A stretch of DNA of 64,000 bases from Epiperipatus broadwayi (Eukaryota > Onychophora > Udeonychophora > Euonychophora > Peripatidae), in contig JAQFVV010006273.1 in assembly GCA_028023455.1 (NCBI GenBank), forward strand, positions 2,850,001 through 2,914,000, written 5' to 3'. A program made the position numbers and the translations under genes. The notes under the pieces are model-generated. The model made no database searches. It had not been told where the DNA came from and was given only the letters and a program-made list of their open reading frames with translations. The number at the start of each line of letters is the position of its first letter. The stretch's first letter is position 1. This document shows, piece by piece, positions 1 through 12,305 of this stretch.

Positions 1-2804
1 ATGAAACTGCTCATTTTCCAATATATAACCACGAACCAATTTAATAAAATATTTCTGATAATGCTTGCTTCTAAAAGTTTTTGGTAGTTGTAACTTATGC
101 CCCATGTGACCATGAGAGATGTTGTTTCTGTGTCAACCACAGAAATATTCAGAGTAGGGGGACCAAAAGTAGCAATGCAAATTCCATCCACTAGGTAGTG
201 CTGTTCCCATGTGTACACACAGGAAACATATGTCAATTAGATGTCAGCACTACTGCCTGCTTGGTGGCACTGATAGCCATAGGCAAACGCATTTACATTG
301 TCTGCTATGAGCAGCTACCAGCAATCTAACCCACTATGTGGCACTGTTTCCCCATGCTATGTATGGAAAAACTGCACCATTTATTAGTGATATTGATACT
401 CACTTGGTAGGGTTGTTCTCTATGCATGTTCTTAAACGATCGATAGCGTATAATGTGAAGGTGTGATTAATCTAGAAGCCGCAACTATTTAAATCTGCTT
501 TCACACATAATACTGTTACATTGTATTTCACCCTCTGATAAATCAATGTATTTTTAAATTATTTCCTTTTAAAAATTGCTCTTTTTTTTCTGTAAAAATT
601 TTTTTTTAAAGGTAATTATTACAACTTCTTTTTTACGGCAATCTTTCTTTCAAAACTGCTAAAAATCGATCTGGAAATATTTCTTTCAAAACTGCATTAT
701 TTTAAAAGGGATTGTTTGTAAAACTTTTTTTTTATACTTTCAAATAATATTTCCACTAACTTTTAAACTAATACAAATTATATTTTGGTTTATAGATCTT
801 TCAATTACTATTTTGCAAATGTGTAATTCAAAAAGGTTGATAGCATCATCAAATGAATTTGCCCAGATTGTTGTGAAGGAATTTGCATACTGTTACATGC
901 AAACAATAATTCAAAGATGATTCATTTCTATCCATTTATTTTTACAATATCTTTAACTGAGAAAATTTTTCTGATCTGTTGTTCTGAACTTGTTTCTGTG
1001 CTGTTCTTCTCTTATTACAATTGTTTAAGTTCTGTTATTCTATTTCTAAAATTCATATTTTAACTAAAAACCATATGCTGCAGTTTATAGAGATTTTGAT
1101 CTGTTTATCAAGAGTTTCTTTCACAATAAATATTTTTAAATTACTTGAGAAAGCAAATCAAACTCTCCTTTAAATATATTAAAATATCTATTCAGTTCAA
1201 ATTTAAAGGAAGTTTACAGTACAATTTATGTATACACATACATGTATTATTTGTAATATTAGATCTAAATAACTCAATTATACTTAAATGGTCAATCAAA
1301 AAGCAGATTTTATTGCTCTAACAATTTCCTGAATAAGCTCTTGGTTATCATCAATTTTTCAAATAATCCATAAAAAAATTCCATTTATTTAGTATCATAA
1401 ATGATATGTAAATTTATAAACCATGCAAGTTTTACTATCTTTGGTAAAAAATAAATTTATTAAAATTAATATGTGTGTAAGCAATAAAACAGCAACCAGA
1501 TTTTTGTTAAATAACAAACAAAATATGGGATTTATAAAATTGAAGAGTACGATCCGTATAATATTATATTCTTTGTAGACTAAATAAGATGTCAGAGAAT
1601 TGCAGTTTGTGTAGTGTATGGTGATCTATCCATGAGCTCTCTTCAGTGTAAAAATCGAGTAAAAATATCCAAGGCATAAATATTAATTGATGTTGTATTT
1701 AAAACTTTGGGATTATTTTAATCTCTAAAAATGGCATATACTCACAAGGAAATTTCAAAATAATAGGTTTAATAAGTGTGACAAAAGTAAGATATTATAC
1801 AGACTCAGAAAAAAAGATTTAGAGAAAAATGCAAAAGCTAATGTCAATATAGCAAAAAGATTCTGTTTTGAAAGAAACAACACAAGATGTAAATTAATGA
1901 AGATAAGACAGCAATACAAGATATGTGAGAGAATGTCATTCACAGATTTAAGTTGCAGGTTAAAAAATATGTACATTTAATATCTTTATTGATGGTTGGA
2001 ATTTAAAATGTCATGGTCTATAAAACAAACATAGATTGAAGAATTATTTTTGAAATTTGTATTGTTTTGTTTAAAAGGTTAAGAAAAAACATTGCAGTTA
2101 ACTACGTTTAAATTATTAAGAGCAACACCGAATGTATGAGGGTCCGTTGAAATAAATATGAATGTTTTATGCTTATATTAGGCTGGTATACTGTTAAAAT
2201 TAAAACTATTAGTCCTCATAAATAATTTGGAAGACATTGCCTGTCAAAATTGGATGATCATTGAAAATTATATATGAACTTAATAGTCTAAAATTCAGAA
2301 GCCTGATAGTACTGATTTTGCCAGTGCACTGTTTCTCTCTTTCATCATTGAATTAGGAATATTACCACAGCTTGTAAAAGTAATGTTATTTATTATAAGA
2401 ACTTAACAATGAGTTAATTTGTACCATAATTACACTGTTAAAAGTTTTGTTAATTTTGGTATAGGATATATCCAGATGAATGTCTAAACATTATGAAAGA
2501 ATTTTGAGAAAAGTAAAGGCAATATTTTTTTAGTAGATACTTTCCAAACTCAGAATTTATCAATGAAAGCTGACATCTAATTAGAATTTTTGCAATAGGT
2601 CACTTTATTTACTTTATGACAGAAGCATCAAAATGAGAGTCATGTGATGCTGAATACAGTTGAGAAATGATTAATTACTTGTTCAGTAATTGAAGGTTAT
2701 TGGTTTATTATGAGATAAGTACATTATCTGCACAAGCTAATGAATAAATATTATTTTTAATAATGATAAAAAATGTTTAATTAAATTTGCATTTTAAAGT
2801 AAAA
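1..2804. other. Intronic DNA downstream of exon G; no gene seen
   Basis: Mostly AT-rich sequence without codon structure. About 80-500 is noticeably richer in G+C than its surroundings and looks like an old dispersed repeat, but I do not recognise the family. No match to Walker A or to the ABC signature was seen on the minus strand. Confidence 0.5.
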
Positions 2805-3655
2805 GAAGATTATCATCATCAACTATTATCAATCCATTGCAGGATGAAGGGCTCTCCAAGTTTAATCCATCTCTGATCTTTAGCTTCTCTTCCCCATGTT
2901 ACCCCTGCACACTTTTTATTTCATCTATCCATCTCACATGTGGTCTCTTTCTGGGTCTTCTACAATCTCTGGAATCCAGTTTAAGATTTCAATTGTCCAT
3001 CTATTATAATCTCTTTTAGCAATATGTCCAGCCCAACTCTACTTTAATCTTTTATTTTTTCAATGACATCAGTAACACCTTATTGTTCTCTTACCAGTAT
3101 ATTATGTTTTCGATCTCTTCTTGTTACTCCCAATATACATCTCTCCACACTTTTTTGAGTGGTCTGAAGTCTCAGTATTGCTCTTCTATTAAGTGTCCAA
3201 GTCTCAGATCCATAAGTAAGAACTTGTAAAACACATTTATTAAAAATTTTCCGTTTCAAATACATAGGTATATTTTCTTTTAATATCAAGTTATTTTTAC
3301 CAAAAGTACTCCAACCAAGTTTAATTCTATGATTAATTTCATCCATTATGTTTCCATTTGTATTAATAATCTGACCAAGGTATTTGTAACTGTTAACTTC
3401 TTCTAACTCATCATAAACAATCTTTATTTTCATATTTTTAGAAAATCCATTAAACATTACTTTAGTCTTTTTAACAGTTATCTTTAGTCCTACTTTCATA
3501 TGATAACTCCTGCAACATTTTTTATAGATCTAAAGCATTATTAGCAAAAACAACTACATCATCTGCAAAATCTAAACAACTTAAATAATCTCCATTTACT
3601 TTCACCCTGTCTTACACTCTTCTCAATTTTGACTTTCCCAGTATCATTATGTAAT
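2805..3655 (-). mobile_element. RTE-type LINE fragment (3' end of reverse transcriptase ORF)
   Basis: The minus strand encodes the end of an RTE-clade reverse transcriptase. The FADD active-site box (D-F-A-D-D-V-V-V-F) is at about 3558-3569; next come VNSYKYLGQIINTNGN, the tract IKLGWSTFGK, LTYGSETWTLNRRA, and ERCILGVTRRDR. This order is typical of RTE proteins. The 139-residue reading frame (3080-3499) is interrupted before the C-terminal 'WRALHPAMD' tail near 2840. The element ends in a GAT-rich tail near 2810, as RTE elements do. The 5' part is missing beyond 3655, where a different LINE begins. Non-functional relic. Confidence 0.88.
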
Positions 3656-3659
3656 CAAT

Positions 3660-4640
3660 CCATAGGCTCTCAGAAGGTGGAAGAGTATCATTAGGCTCTA
3701 ACAGCAGTTGTATGAAGCATATTTATGACTTTTTGCAAATAGACTGTGGATATTGAGTGGAGACTAATTTCATTTAGTTCTTTGAGTCTTTGGGCCTTAG
3801 TAAGGCTGATCACAACTATTTCCACCCTCCAAAGTAGTATCAAGCAAATAGTGCTAATTTTCCACTCAAAGGCCTTAGTAGATTTGATAATTGGTAGATA
3901 GTATGATATTCTGAAAAGTATAAGTGAATTGAGCAAAGTTGTCTTCCCTGAAAGGAACAGCAAGATCCATGATAGTGATTCTACCACCCTGGTAGTCTTC
4001 TGAATAATTGACTGCTATATCTCTCTTCTTAATATTAATTTAGGTTTCACAACAGGGAAACCTGGGAACTTCTGGGGCTCTGCTGAGAAAATAGACAGTA
4101 TTTTGTTGCCAGATTTCATGTTCCAAGTAGCCAACCTCTCATGATTTATTCTTAGGTTGTAATTTTTGGTGTTTTCTTGATAATTTTTAAGAGCACTGGT
4201 AGATATTTTTTGGAAGGTACAAGCACTACCACATCATCAACATATGAGATGTGAGGTATCTCCTCTCTAAGCACTGGAAGATAAATTCCTGGTAAACAAT
4301 GCTTGATTTCTTTTAAGAGTGGATTTATGCAAGTTGTAAAGCAAAGTATGAGCCTTGCAGGATTGATAAGTGAGGTCTGAAACTATAAATCAACCTCCCA
4401 TCCAGAGAAATGTAGATAGACCTGTTGAAAAGAAGGTTTCCTATGATTCTAATGTAAATCTCAGGAACTAAATACTCATGCAAAGTGTGCAGGAGAGTAG
4501 ACAATAGTACAAGGTCAAAAGTCAAGGAGAAATCCAGTTGAATCACAATTGGCCTTGATTTCCTTTTCATTCTAGCATGTTCAAGTAGAAGCATAAAGCA
4601 CTGGATGACTTCAATTGTAGATGTACCCTTGCAGCAATAT
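3660..4640 (-). mobile_element. Jockey/I/CR1-like LINE fragment (reverse transcriptase)
   Basis: Two open stretches on the minus strand (4325-4594 and 3691-3987) with frameshifts between them. The first resembles RT motifs 3-4 (QLDFSLTFD... LLxxL...LSILQGS, the relic of 'GVPQGS'). Between them, at 4233-4244, lies the catalytic YVDD box in the context PHISYVDDVVVLVPSKK. The second stretch continues the thumb region. The motif spacing is that of a non-LTR retrotransposon different from the adjacent RTE. Broken by stops and frameshifts; clade assignment is approximate. Confidence 0.7.
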
Positions 4641-6635
4641 TTTGTATACAGTTTTTATATATTTTAATTAAGCATAACATTTTTTTAAACAAAAATAAAA
4701 GTTATATTTAAATAGTTTTAAACCTTTTGTTATGTAATGTTTTAAATAGCCCATTATGAACAACCGGATATTTTTATACTTTTTATTTTTAAGAAATAAA
4801 TCTTTATTCATCATTAAATATTTACAATTTTAAAACAATCATTAAAGTTATGATTTTAAAAAATAATGTAATATTCAACATCAATTTTGCAAATATTAAA
4901 TATCAACTTTGTAAATAAGTAAAAACAATAATAAACTAAACTGGATAATCAGAGCAATAGGTTTTATATTATCCATCATGCTAAAAAACTATCTTTCAGT
5001 GAACACTAATTATTCATGAATTTTTTTGATATACATATTTCAGTAAAAAATACACCCAAGTAATAAATATAATCTTTGAAATTTAAAAATTCACTTATAA
5101 TTATATAAAAAATTAAGAAATAAAAACTACAGTCTTTATAAAGACATTTTCTTTAACTTCCTGTCATATTATTATATTGACACCATCTATTAAACATAAT
5201 CACTAAAATGAATATATTATTTAATTTTTTAAAAATAAAAAACATCTAGTAAACAAATTACAAATAAACTTATAATTTTCAATTTCAAGATTTAACAAAA
5301 AGCCAAAATCATACAAATGTAATGAATACATTTGACAACAATAAAATGTACTTTGATTTTACTTTATATTTCACTAAATGATTCTGACATTTGGTGATTT
5401 TTATTTGAATTAATATAATTTAATATATATTTCATTTCATATTTTTTCTGTTAAGTAAATGAAAAACTGGCTGCAATTAAGTCACTCTCAGTTTGTTGCA
5501 AAAATGATGGTAGCATCAAAAATATAATATGAAGAATTTAATGTTAAAAGTTGGAAAGATCTTAAAGTAGTGTTTATTTATTAGAATAAGATTTATATCA
5601 AATTGTAGATTACATTAAATTATAAAGTATAATCGTTTAGAATTGATATAATTTTTTTATATAGGATTGGACATTATAAGTACATATATAATTTGAGATA
5701 ACACAAAGAATTAAAAATAACTTAGGAAATTTACAGAATATAATAAAAAATAGTATTGCATAAATAATAGCATTAATTATAAAGTTTTAATAGTAAATAA
5801 AATTAGAACACACAATCAAATACCTACAATATTGATGAGAAAGTATTAAAAATGTAAGAAACTACATAAATATTCACAAATGCATGAGATTGTTATTTAT
5901 TTGTAATTTTCCGTGTTTATCAAAGACAAACATTTATATTTTCTCAATATTTTATTGAAGATAAAGCCAAAAAGAGAAATCTGCAAATATGGTGATTCTA
6001 ATAAAAAGTAAACCATTGTTAATACTGTTATTAAGGATTTTAGGGATGTTAAGACATATATTGGAGATTTAATTAGTAAAAAGATTAAGGTAATAGTAGT
6101 TTAAGGAAGGACAATTAATAAAAAAAACTGTTCAATTTATTTCTCTTCATGATCACAAGTTGCATCCAAATTTGCTTTGGTCATTTTATTGCAAATAAAA
6201 GAATTAATAAAAAGAGTTACAAATCTTATTTTTATCAGAATATCTAGTATTTTTGTTTCTAGGAGCTTTCTAGGAGCACAACCTAAATTTGCTGTTTAAT
6301 ATATTTGTTGGTCATAATTTTAAATAATCCATATGAATTTTAAAAAATCACATTAAATTATCCTAGTTTTTTTTTTACGTACATTTTAATTTTTATTGCT
6401 ACTCTAATAACAAGATCAAACTTACTTTTGAAATATTCATGTTGACTTCATATACTAAATCATATATACTTCTTGAAGCTTGAAAAACAGGTAACTGAAA
6501 AGATGGTGTGACTAGTAAACAGAATAAAAAGACATTACTAAAGAAACATAATGGTAAAATTTTTTATGAGCAATATTTTTGATTTTTTTTATTTCATCAG
6601 ATTTGTTTTAAATAAATCACTATAAATTTAAATAT
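4641..6635. other. AT-rich intronic DNA, no gene seen
   Basis: Low-complexity A/T-rich sequence with no long reading frame, splice-supported exon or clear repeat boundary. Nothing else could be supported. Confidence 0.5.
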
Positions 6636-6639
6636 TATA

Positions 6640-6835
6640 TAACTTATATCTTCAGCCCCAGACTGTTTTTTGTTTCTGCTTCTGGCATCATCAGTGAGGT
6701 GCCAGAAGCAGAAACCGGTCTGGGGTTGAAGATATTCTCAAAGCTTGTTAAGAGCTTACTTTGCAAACTCTATATATAACATTTGTAAACACAAGCTTTA
6801 TTAAATTAGGTCATGTGACATCTGACTTGATTTTT
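6640..6835 (+). repeat. Palindromic repeat of the TCTGGGG hammerhead-related family
   Basis: A short inverted repeat (TATCTTCAGCCCCAGAC against GTCTGGGGTTGAAGATA, with an inner TTTCTGCTTCTGGC/GCCAGAAGCAGAAA stem) surrounds ATCATCAGTGAG. The right half GAA-ACCGGT-C-TGGGG has the form of the 3' part of a type I hammerhead (GAA, stem III, cleavage base, stem I). The CTGATGA core is lost. Downstream sequence to 6830 (AAGCTTGTTAAGAG..., GGTCATGTGACATC) recurs at 21535-21655. Confidence 0.6.
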
Positions 6836-7104
6836 TTTTATTTTATAACTTATATTATAGTGATTTAAATACTATCAAGATATATATTGATTCAGATGAT
6901 GGGCTTCAACTTACAATGTAATTATATTTCATTATGTTGTTAGCTGATGAGGTATGTGATGCCTTAAAATATCTTGATCTATAAATAATAAATTTTTTTA
7001 TATATGTTTAGTAGATTGTTTAATTAATTTATAAGTTATATCCTTTTATATTATAATCTGAATATTTATAATAAAGGTCTTTTAAAAGAGTTTATATTTT
7101 CTAA

Positions 7105-7285
7105 TAATTTTATTAGTCATTCATTAGACTAGAGATTATCCAATAAATAATAATATTTCTGAAGTATAATTTTCACTAAACTGCTCTCCCACAATGTAGA
7201 AACAGGTTTAGAAAAAGTTATACTGCAGAAATATTATTCATTATTGGATAGTCTCTAGTCTAATGAATGACTAATAAAAAATATT
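7105..7285. repeat. Foldback (MITE-like) inverted repeat
   Basis: Arms of about 65 bp (7108-7172 and 7217-7282) read as near-perfect reverse complements, starting TTTTATTAGTCATTCATTAG and ending with its complement. The spacer is about 45 bp (CACTAAACTGCTCTCCCAC...). No coding capacity. Target-site duplication not clear. Confidence 0.75.
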
Positions 7286-7335
7286 AATATACTTTTCTTA
7301 AGTGATTTGTTCCAAATTTGTGAGTTATCAATAGT

Positions 7336-7358
7336 AATATATATATATATATATATAT

Positions 7359-7414
<56 letters not shown>
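7336..7414. repeat. (TA)n microsatellite
   Basis: About 79 bases of almost pure TA repeat, immediately left of the foldback element at 7415-7790. Confidence 0.95.
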
Positions 7415-7417
<3 letters not shown>

Positions 7418-7790
7418 TAATTCAAACAAATATATTTAACACAGTATTCAAAATTAAATAATATATTCTTTACCAGAAGTACTTTCAATTGTTTCACTGA
7501 CAATCTTTATCAACTGTTAATACAAACGTACAAAAAATAAAAACTTGCATTACCCATCATTCAATTTATTCAAATTTCGGCTAATATAAAGACAACAGAA
7601 TTGTGGGAAATTTGAATAAATTGAATGATGGGTAATGCAAGTTTTTATTTTTTGTACGTTTGTATTAACAGTTGATAAAGATTGTCAGTGAAACAATTGA
7701 AAGTACTTCTGGTAAAGAATATATTATTTAATTTTGAATACTGTGTTAAATATATTTGTTTGAATTATTATTATATAATTTAAAAATACA
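7415..7790 (+). repeat. Near-perfect palindrome (foldback) with degenerate hammerhead-like motif in each arm
   Basis: Two arms of about 160 bp (about 7415-7578 and 7607-7770) are essentially identical reverse complements, separated by a ~28-bp loop (GGCTAATATAAAGACAACAG...). Each arm holds TTGATAAA, stem GATTGT/ACAATT with loop CAGTGAA, GAAA, then AGTACT: on the right arm 7672-7706, on the left arm mirrored. That is the layout of a type I hammerhead with changes at C3 and G8. A related copy lies at 43255-43575. A direct duplication of ~27 bp (CAGACATTTAATGGTTGTAG) follows at 7790-7840, then a (TA)n run. Confidence 0.8.
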
Positions 7791-7840
7791 GACATTTAAT
7801 GGTTGTAGTTATATATAATACAGACATTTAATGGTTGTAG

Positions 7841-7879
<39 letters not shown>

Positions 7880-8342
7880 CAATAATAAAGATATGTGTAA
7901 GAGATTGTAATCTGGTACAACTAATGAGTGGCGATTCAGCATGAATGGGCATCTTGGGGATCATAAAGATTTTTCTCTTATATTTGGTCAAATGTGCATA
8001 ATCATATCTCTCCACAAGGTATTAAAAGTGAATAGAAATTAGTCCCTATCTTGTGTGAGAGTGGGTGTAGTAAAAATTACACTACAGAATTATTCAGTTT
8101 AGATTTTCTGTTTTATTTTTTAAGTTATATATTGCAATTTAAAGTGAATATTGTTTTCACTGTTAATTGAAATTAAGTTTTTAATTTAATTATATTAAGT
8201 CATTATAAGTATGTACTGCATTTCTGATGTTATGCTTCAGATATATCAGATGTTTCAACTAAAATATGACATGCTGAGGGAAATCATTAGCTGTCAATAT
8301 TTGTGATATATATATAATATCAAATAATATAAGTATAATAAA

Positions 8343-8992
8343 AATATTCACTAGAATAAAAACTACAAAATTTTAAAAAATGCCTATATAAAATTAAAGA
8401 TTAAAATTCTTTGCTATAGCCAGCTTCAGCATATTCCGCCATCTTAAGTAGCAATAAAAAATAATAATATTCCGCCATCTTAAGTAGCAATAAAAAATAA
8501 TAATATTCCGCCATCTTAAGTAGCAATAAAAAATAATAATATTCCGCCATCTTAAGTAGCAATACGTTAATATTTAAATATTAGCAAACTCTCACACCAG
8601 TAACATTCCCACGTGAATTATCTACTTTCCATAAATTGTGAATATTAACACAATGACACTGTTTATTCAATACATTATGCATACTATTTATAAAATAGAA
8701 CTCCTTAATTTTTCTTTTCCTCAAATCATTTTCCATATGCAAAATAAAAACTCTATCAAAGCAGAATTCTCCATTACAAATCACAGCATGTTCTGCAAAA
8801 ACAGATTTATACCTATCTGCAAAACAACGCAACTTATTATATAATAAATCATGCTCCCTAATCCTCTTTTTCAATGCACATTTGCTACTTAAGATGGCGG
8901 AATACACCGAAGCTAGCTATAGCAAAGAATTTTAATCTTTAATTTTATATAGGCATTTTTTAAAATTTTGTAGTTTTTATTTTAGTGAATAT
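8343..8992 (-). mobile_element. Penelope-like element remnant with GIY-YIG C-terminus and ~110-bp inverted terminal arms
   Basis: Arms 8343-8453 and 8882-8992 are near-identical reverse complements. Between them the minus strand encodes 108 residues (8581-8907), including LKKRIREHD..., KSVFAEHAVICNGEFCFDR, and ENDLRKRKIKEFYFI. This resembles the C-terminal half of the PLE GIY-YIG endonuclease domain ('xRixEH...SalaeHa...H.f.f...rkRxxxExxxI'). The GIY and YIG motifs themselves are missing. The arms resemble the inverted partial copies that often border PLE insertions. Inactive. Confidence 0.65.
8430..8565. repeat. 36-bp minisatellite, about 3.7 copies
   Basis: The unit TATTCCGCCATCTTAAGTAG + CAATAAAAAATAATAA (36 bp) repeats at a strict 36-bp period with almost no divergence between copies. 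It lies at the inner edge of the left PLE arm, and the same sequence occurs once inverted at the edge of the right arm (8883-8902), so the amplification happened after insertion and only on one side. Confidence 0.92.
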
Positions 8993-10986
8993 ATATATAT
9001 CTTCAATATGGTTTGATTTATTATTTACTTGATATTTATATCTATATATATCATTAAATATTACATATAATAATCTAATTGTATAGTAAATCTTTTTTGA
9101 AATGGGTTGAGTTTCTCCAGTTTATGTTCAACACACATATATAAATACACATATAATGTGTGTATATATAACCATTAGATACCAGTCAATATTTAGACAA
9201 TCCTAATTTAGATAACAACCAACAATCTCAAACTGTTGTCAAAGTAACCTTTTTTAACAATAAATGTGAAATTCCACTTTTATTTATGATCCATATATTT
9301 ATATAGACATTATTCCAATATAATTCAGCACATTAATCACATTAGCATCAAGATTTTGGGCTGCAGAGAATAAAAAAAATGCTACTAATTAAATTAAATA
9401 ATATTTAATTTATTAACTAATAAAAAACAAAAATTGTTATATAAATTAAATATTTAAAATTGAAAATATATATATAATTTTAAGATATGTTTAAATTTTT
9501 TACTCCATCACATATTCTTGAAATATGTAATAAAAACATCTAAAAAAGATAAATGACTCCCAAAATACATTTATATATTAAAATTTATATTTTAATTAAA
9601 AATTGGAAATATTATTAGAATATTGATAAGGAATTTTAAATCTAAACATTACTGAACCTGGATATAATTAACTTTACCAGAATATTATTATTTATTGTCA
9701 TCAGTAGCAAAATTAAATGAACTCTTATCTGTAATGATATTAAGATATAATATTTATCATCATAATAAATGTTGCAATTATTTAAGACTTATTTAAGACG
9801 ATCATAATCAAAAAATAAGGAACAAGTATTACAAACAATTATAAAAATATAGTATAAGGAAAGTAAATTATTTATAACGGAATTAACGATTTAGAACTAT
9901 TTGTAATCTGCACTCAGTCCAATTTTTAAAAAATGAATTCACTTTATGCGTATTTATACTATTTTTTTTCTTTCTTTTCTTTTGCTCTTTTTAATATAGT
10001 TTAGTCATGTGCAATAATATTATAGATTCTAATAGTAAATAAATTTTGAGATACTTTCTTGTCTAATGATTTTCAACACAAATTTGATTGTTTCCAATTT
10101 AAAAATATCTGAAGATATAAATACTTTGCTGATGGTATATAGTAGTACAGAGAAGCATAATTTTAAAATCAATGTGTGTCAATAACTATTATGTATAAAA
10201 TGTATGCTCATATGAGCATAGGCATTGAACAGCAGGCTCGTTTTTATAAGTCAACAGCATAGTGACCATTCTTTATGCTTCAAACTAAAAATTGTTGATA
10301 ATTTCTTCTTTAATAGTTTGCCAAAATTGTTTAACAAAACAACCTACATGTTAGTTTTTCTTTACACAAGCTTATAATACTAAATTTCAAAAACAATAAA
10401 AATGAACTAACATAATACAACTAGAGATATTTATTTTAGGGCTTAAAACCAAACCCTGTTTGTTTACAAAAGCAAACTTAAAAATGCAAATAAGTAAACA
10501 GAAAAAATACAAATTAAGACTTTAACTATGACCTGTTTAATTTTATATATACATATTTCTTAATTATCATTAAACTAGTTTATTCTGTTTTAAAAATAAA
10601 ATTTAAAAAAATTCAATATATAACACAATTGTATATATACCAAATTATCAAATTGTTACATTATTTATTATCACATAATACCTAATAGTCTTAAATTATT
10701 TATAACTAACCCTTACAATCAAAACAATATTTATATATATAATCAATAAAAAAATTATACCTATTTGACTTAAAACAAAACAACATTTAGTAACTGAATA
10801 AATAGATTGAAACTGAGACATGATAGTATATTCTGAAATCTAGAAAAGTAAAAATTATTTATGACAGAAAAATGATAAATAAAACAACACAATAAAACCA
10901 CTATGGAATTCTATCTTCTGATTGGAATAAATGATTTTAAAAAAATCCTTGCCTAATTAAATTAGATCAATATATATTACTTCAAA
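8993..10986. other. AT-rich intronic DNA with one dispersed ~75-bp repeat
   Basis: No gene seen. The stretch 9178-9252 (ACCAGTCAATATTTAGACAATCC ... AACTGTTGTCAAAGTAACC, split here) matches 38077-38150, so it is a dispersed repeat of unknown type. The remainder is low complexity. Confidence 0.5.
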
Positions 10987-10987
10987 T

Positions 10988-12181
10988 ATAAGATGCACTT
11001 TTTTTTCAAATTTTGGACCCATAAAAGAAAGGTGCATCTTAAATTTTAAACAAAAATTGTTAACCTCTTGCTTCAGTGGATCTTTGCTTTATGCTATACA
11101 TACCACATTGTATTAACATTATTAACTTATATAGAATAGCATATTAAATTGTTTTTAATCAAAAGAAAAAATTAACATTAGATGTCAATATTTTTAGATA
11201 AATTTCATAAATGGCTTTACCTCTTTCTCAAACTGCTACTTTTAACATTAATTTGCCAATTTCATTATTATTTTATTGAGAAAACAGTATTAAATAACCT
11301 TTAGAATTTTTTACAACTAATAAATCAATGCAACAATGAGATAAAAACCGCCCCTCACTCTTATTGATTGTTTTTTGTTCTCTACACAAGAGAGTGTTTT
11401 TCAACAATTTTGACAGTTCTGATATCTTTTTTGAGCATTTTTTTTTTTACATATTTAGAACTTTTTTCAGAAAATATTTGTAAAAATATAAATAATTTTA
11501 CAAGAATGATTCAGATTTTAATAGAAAAATTTATTTTTTCATGAAAGCAAATTGAGAAAGAAGTCCATGACACATGGCTGCAATTTGTAATTGGATGGCA
11601 AATATATATTTTATGTTGATGGCTATACATTATTCTTTCCAATTATAAAGAAATTTATTTTTAAAAAATTTTCATTTACTTTAATAATCTGACAAATTAT
11701 TAATTTGCATTTTAGAAAACATTTTTAATCAAAAGAAAAATTATTTATTGGTAACATTAAATGTCAATACCACATTTTAAAATATTTTTGTTCTATGAAA
11801 AGAAATATTACAGTATTTACACTGTAAAAAAGACTTTGCAATGCAAACAATGTATGTATAATTTGACTGGATTTTTGCAGTCTTGGAAAGTATACCAGAA
11901 GAAATTATCAAAAATATCTTTCTTAAAATGTTGCATTGATAATGACTTAAATGGTCTGAAGATGATGTACCCTGGTGAAATAGTGAAGATAAGAATTCAA
12001 GTTCTGAAATGAAACATATAGAAAGTGAAAATATGTCTGAAGAAGATTCATAATAAATTAGGTAAACTTATTGTATTTATATTAGGTTCTATTTAAGTAA
12101 ATAAAAATGTTTATTTTATAATAAAATCATTTTAATTTTTTTTTCCAATTTTCTGAGCTTAAAATCCTACTGCATCTTAAT
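10988..12181 (+). mobile_element. pogo/Tigger-like DNA transposon relic
   Basis: The ends read TAAGATGCAC (10990-10999) and TGCATCTTA (12171-12179), short inverted repeats. A second GGTGCATCTTAA lies at 11031-11042. The plus strand frame 11761-12012 (83 codons) ends in LSKISFLKCCIDNDLNGLK, which recalls the C-terminal 'SFKKCGISNxLDGxEDD' tail of pogo-like DDE transposases. The rest of the transposase is unreadable. The element sits 125 bp downstream (on the gene's strand) of exon G. Assignment rests on one short motif plus the ends. Confidence 0.5.
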
Positions 12182-12305
12182 TCAGGGATATTTTGTTTAC
12201 AATTAAAAATTTTTTTAAAAAAAAAAAACATTTATTTAATAGGCAGTAGTGATATACTGAAAGCTAGAAAACAAAATAGACATTTAAAAAAAAAAGAACT
12301 ACTAC

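Noticed and set aside
8638-8844. 68-codon plus frame opposite the PLE endonuclease frame
   Set aside because: Shadow of the minus-strand GIY-YIG frame.
1-12305. Search for the Walker A exon of NBD1 on the minus strand
   Set aside because: No GxxGxGKS/T coding sequence with flanking splice sites was found, so the exon is assumed to lie beyond the window edge.
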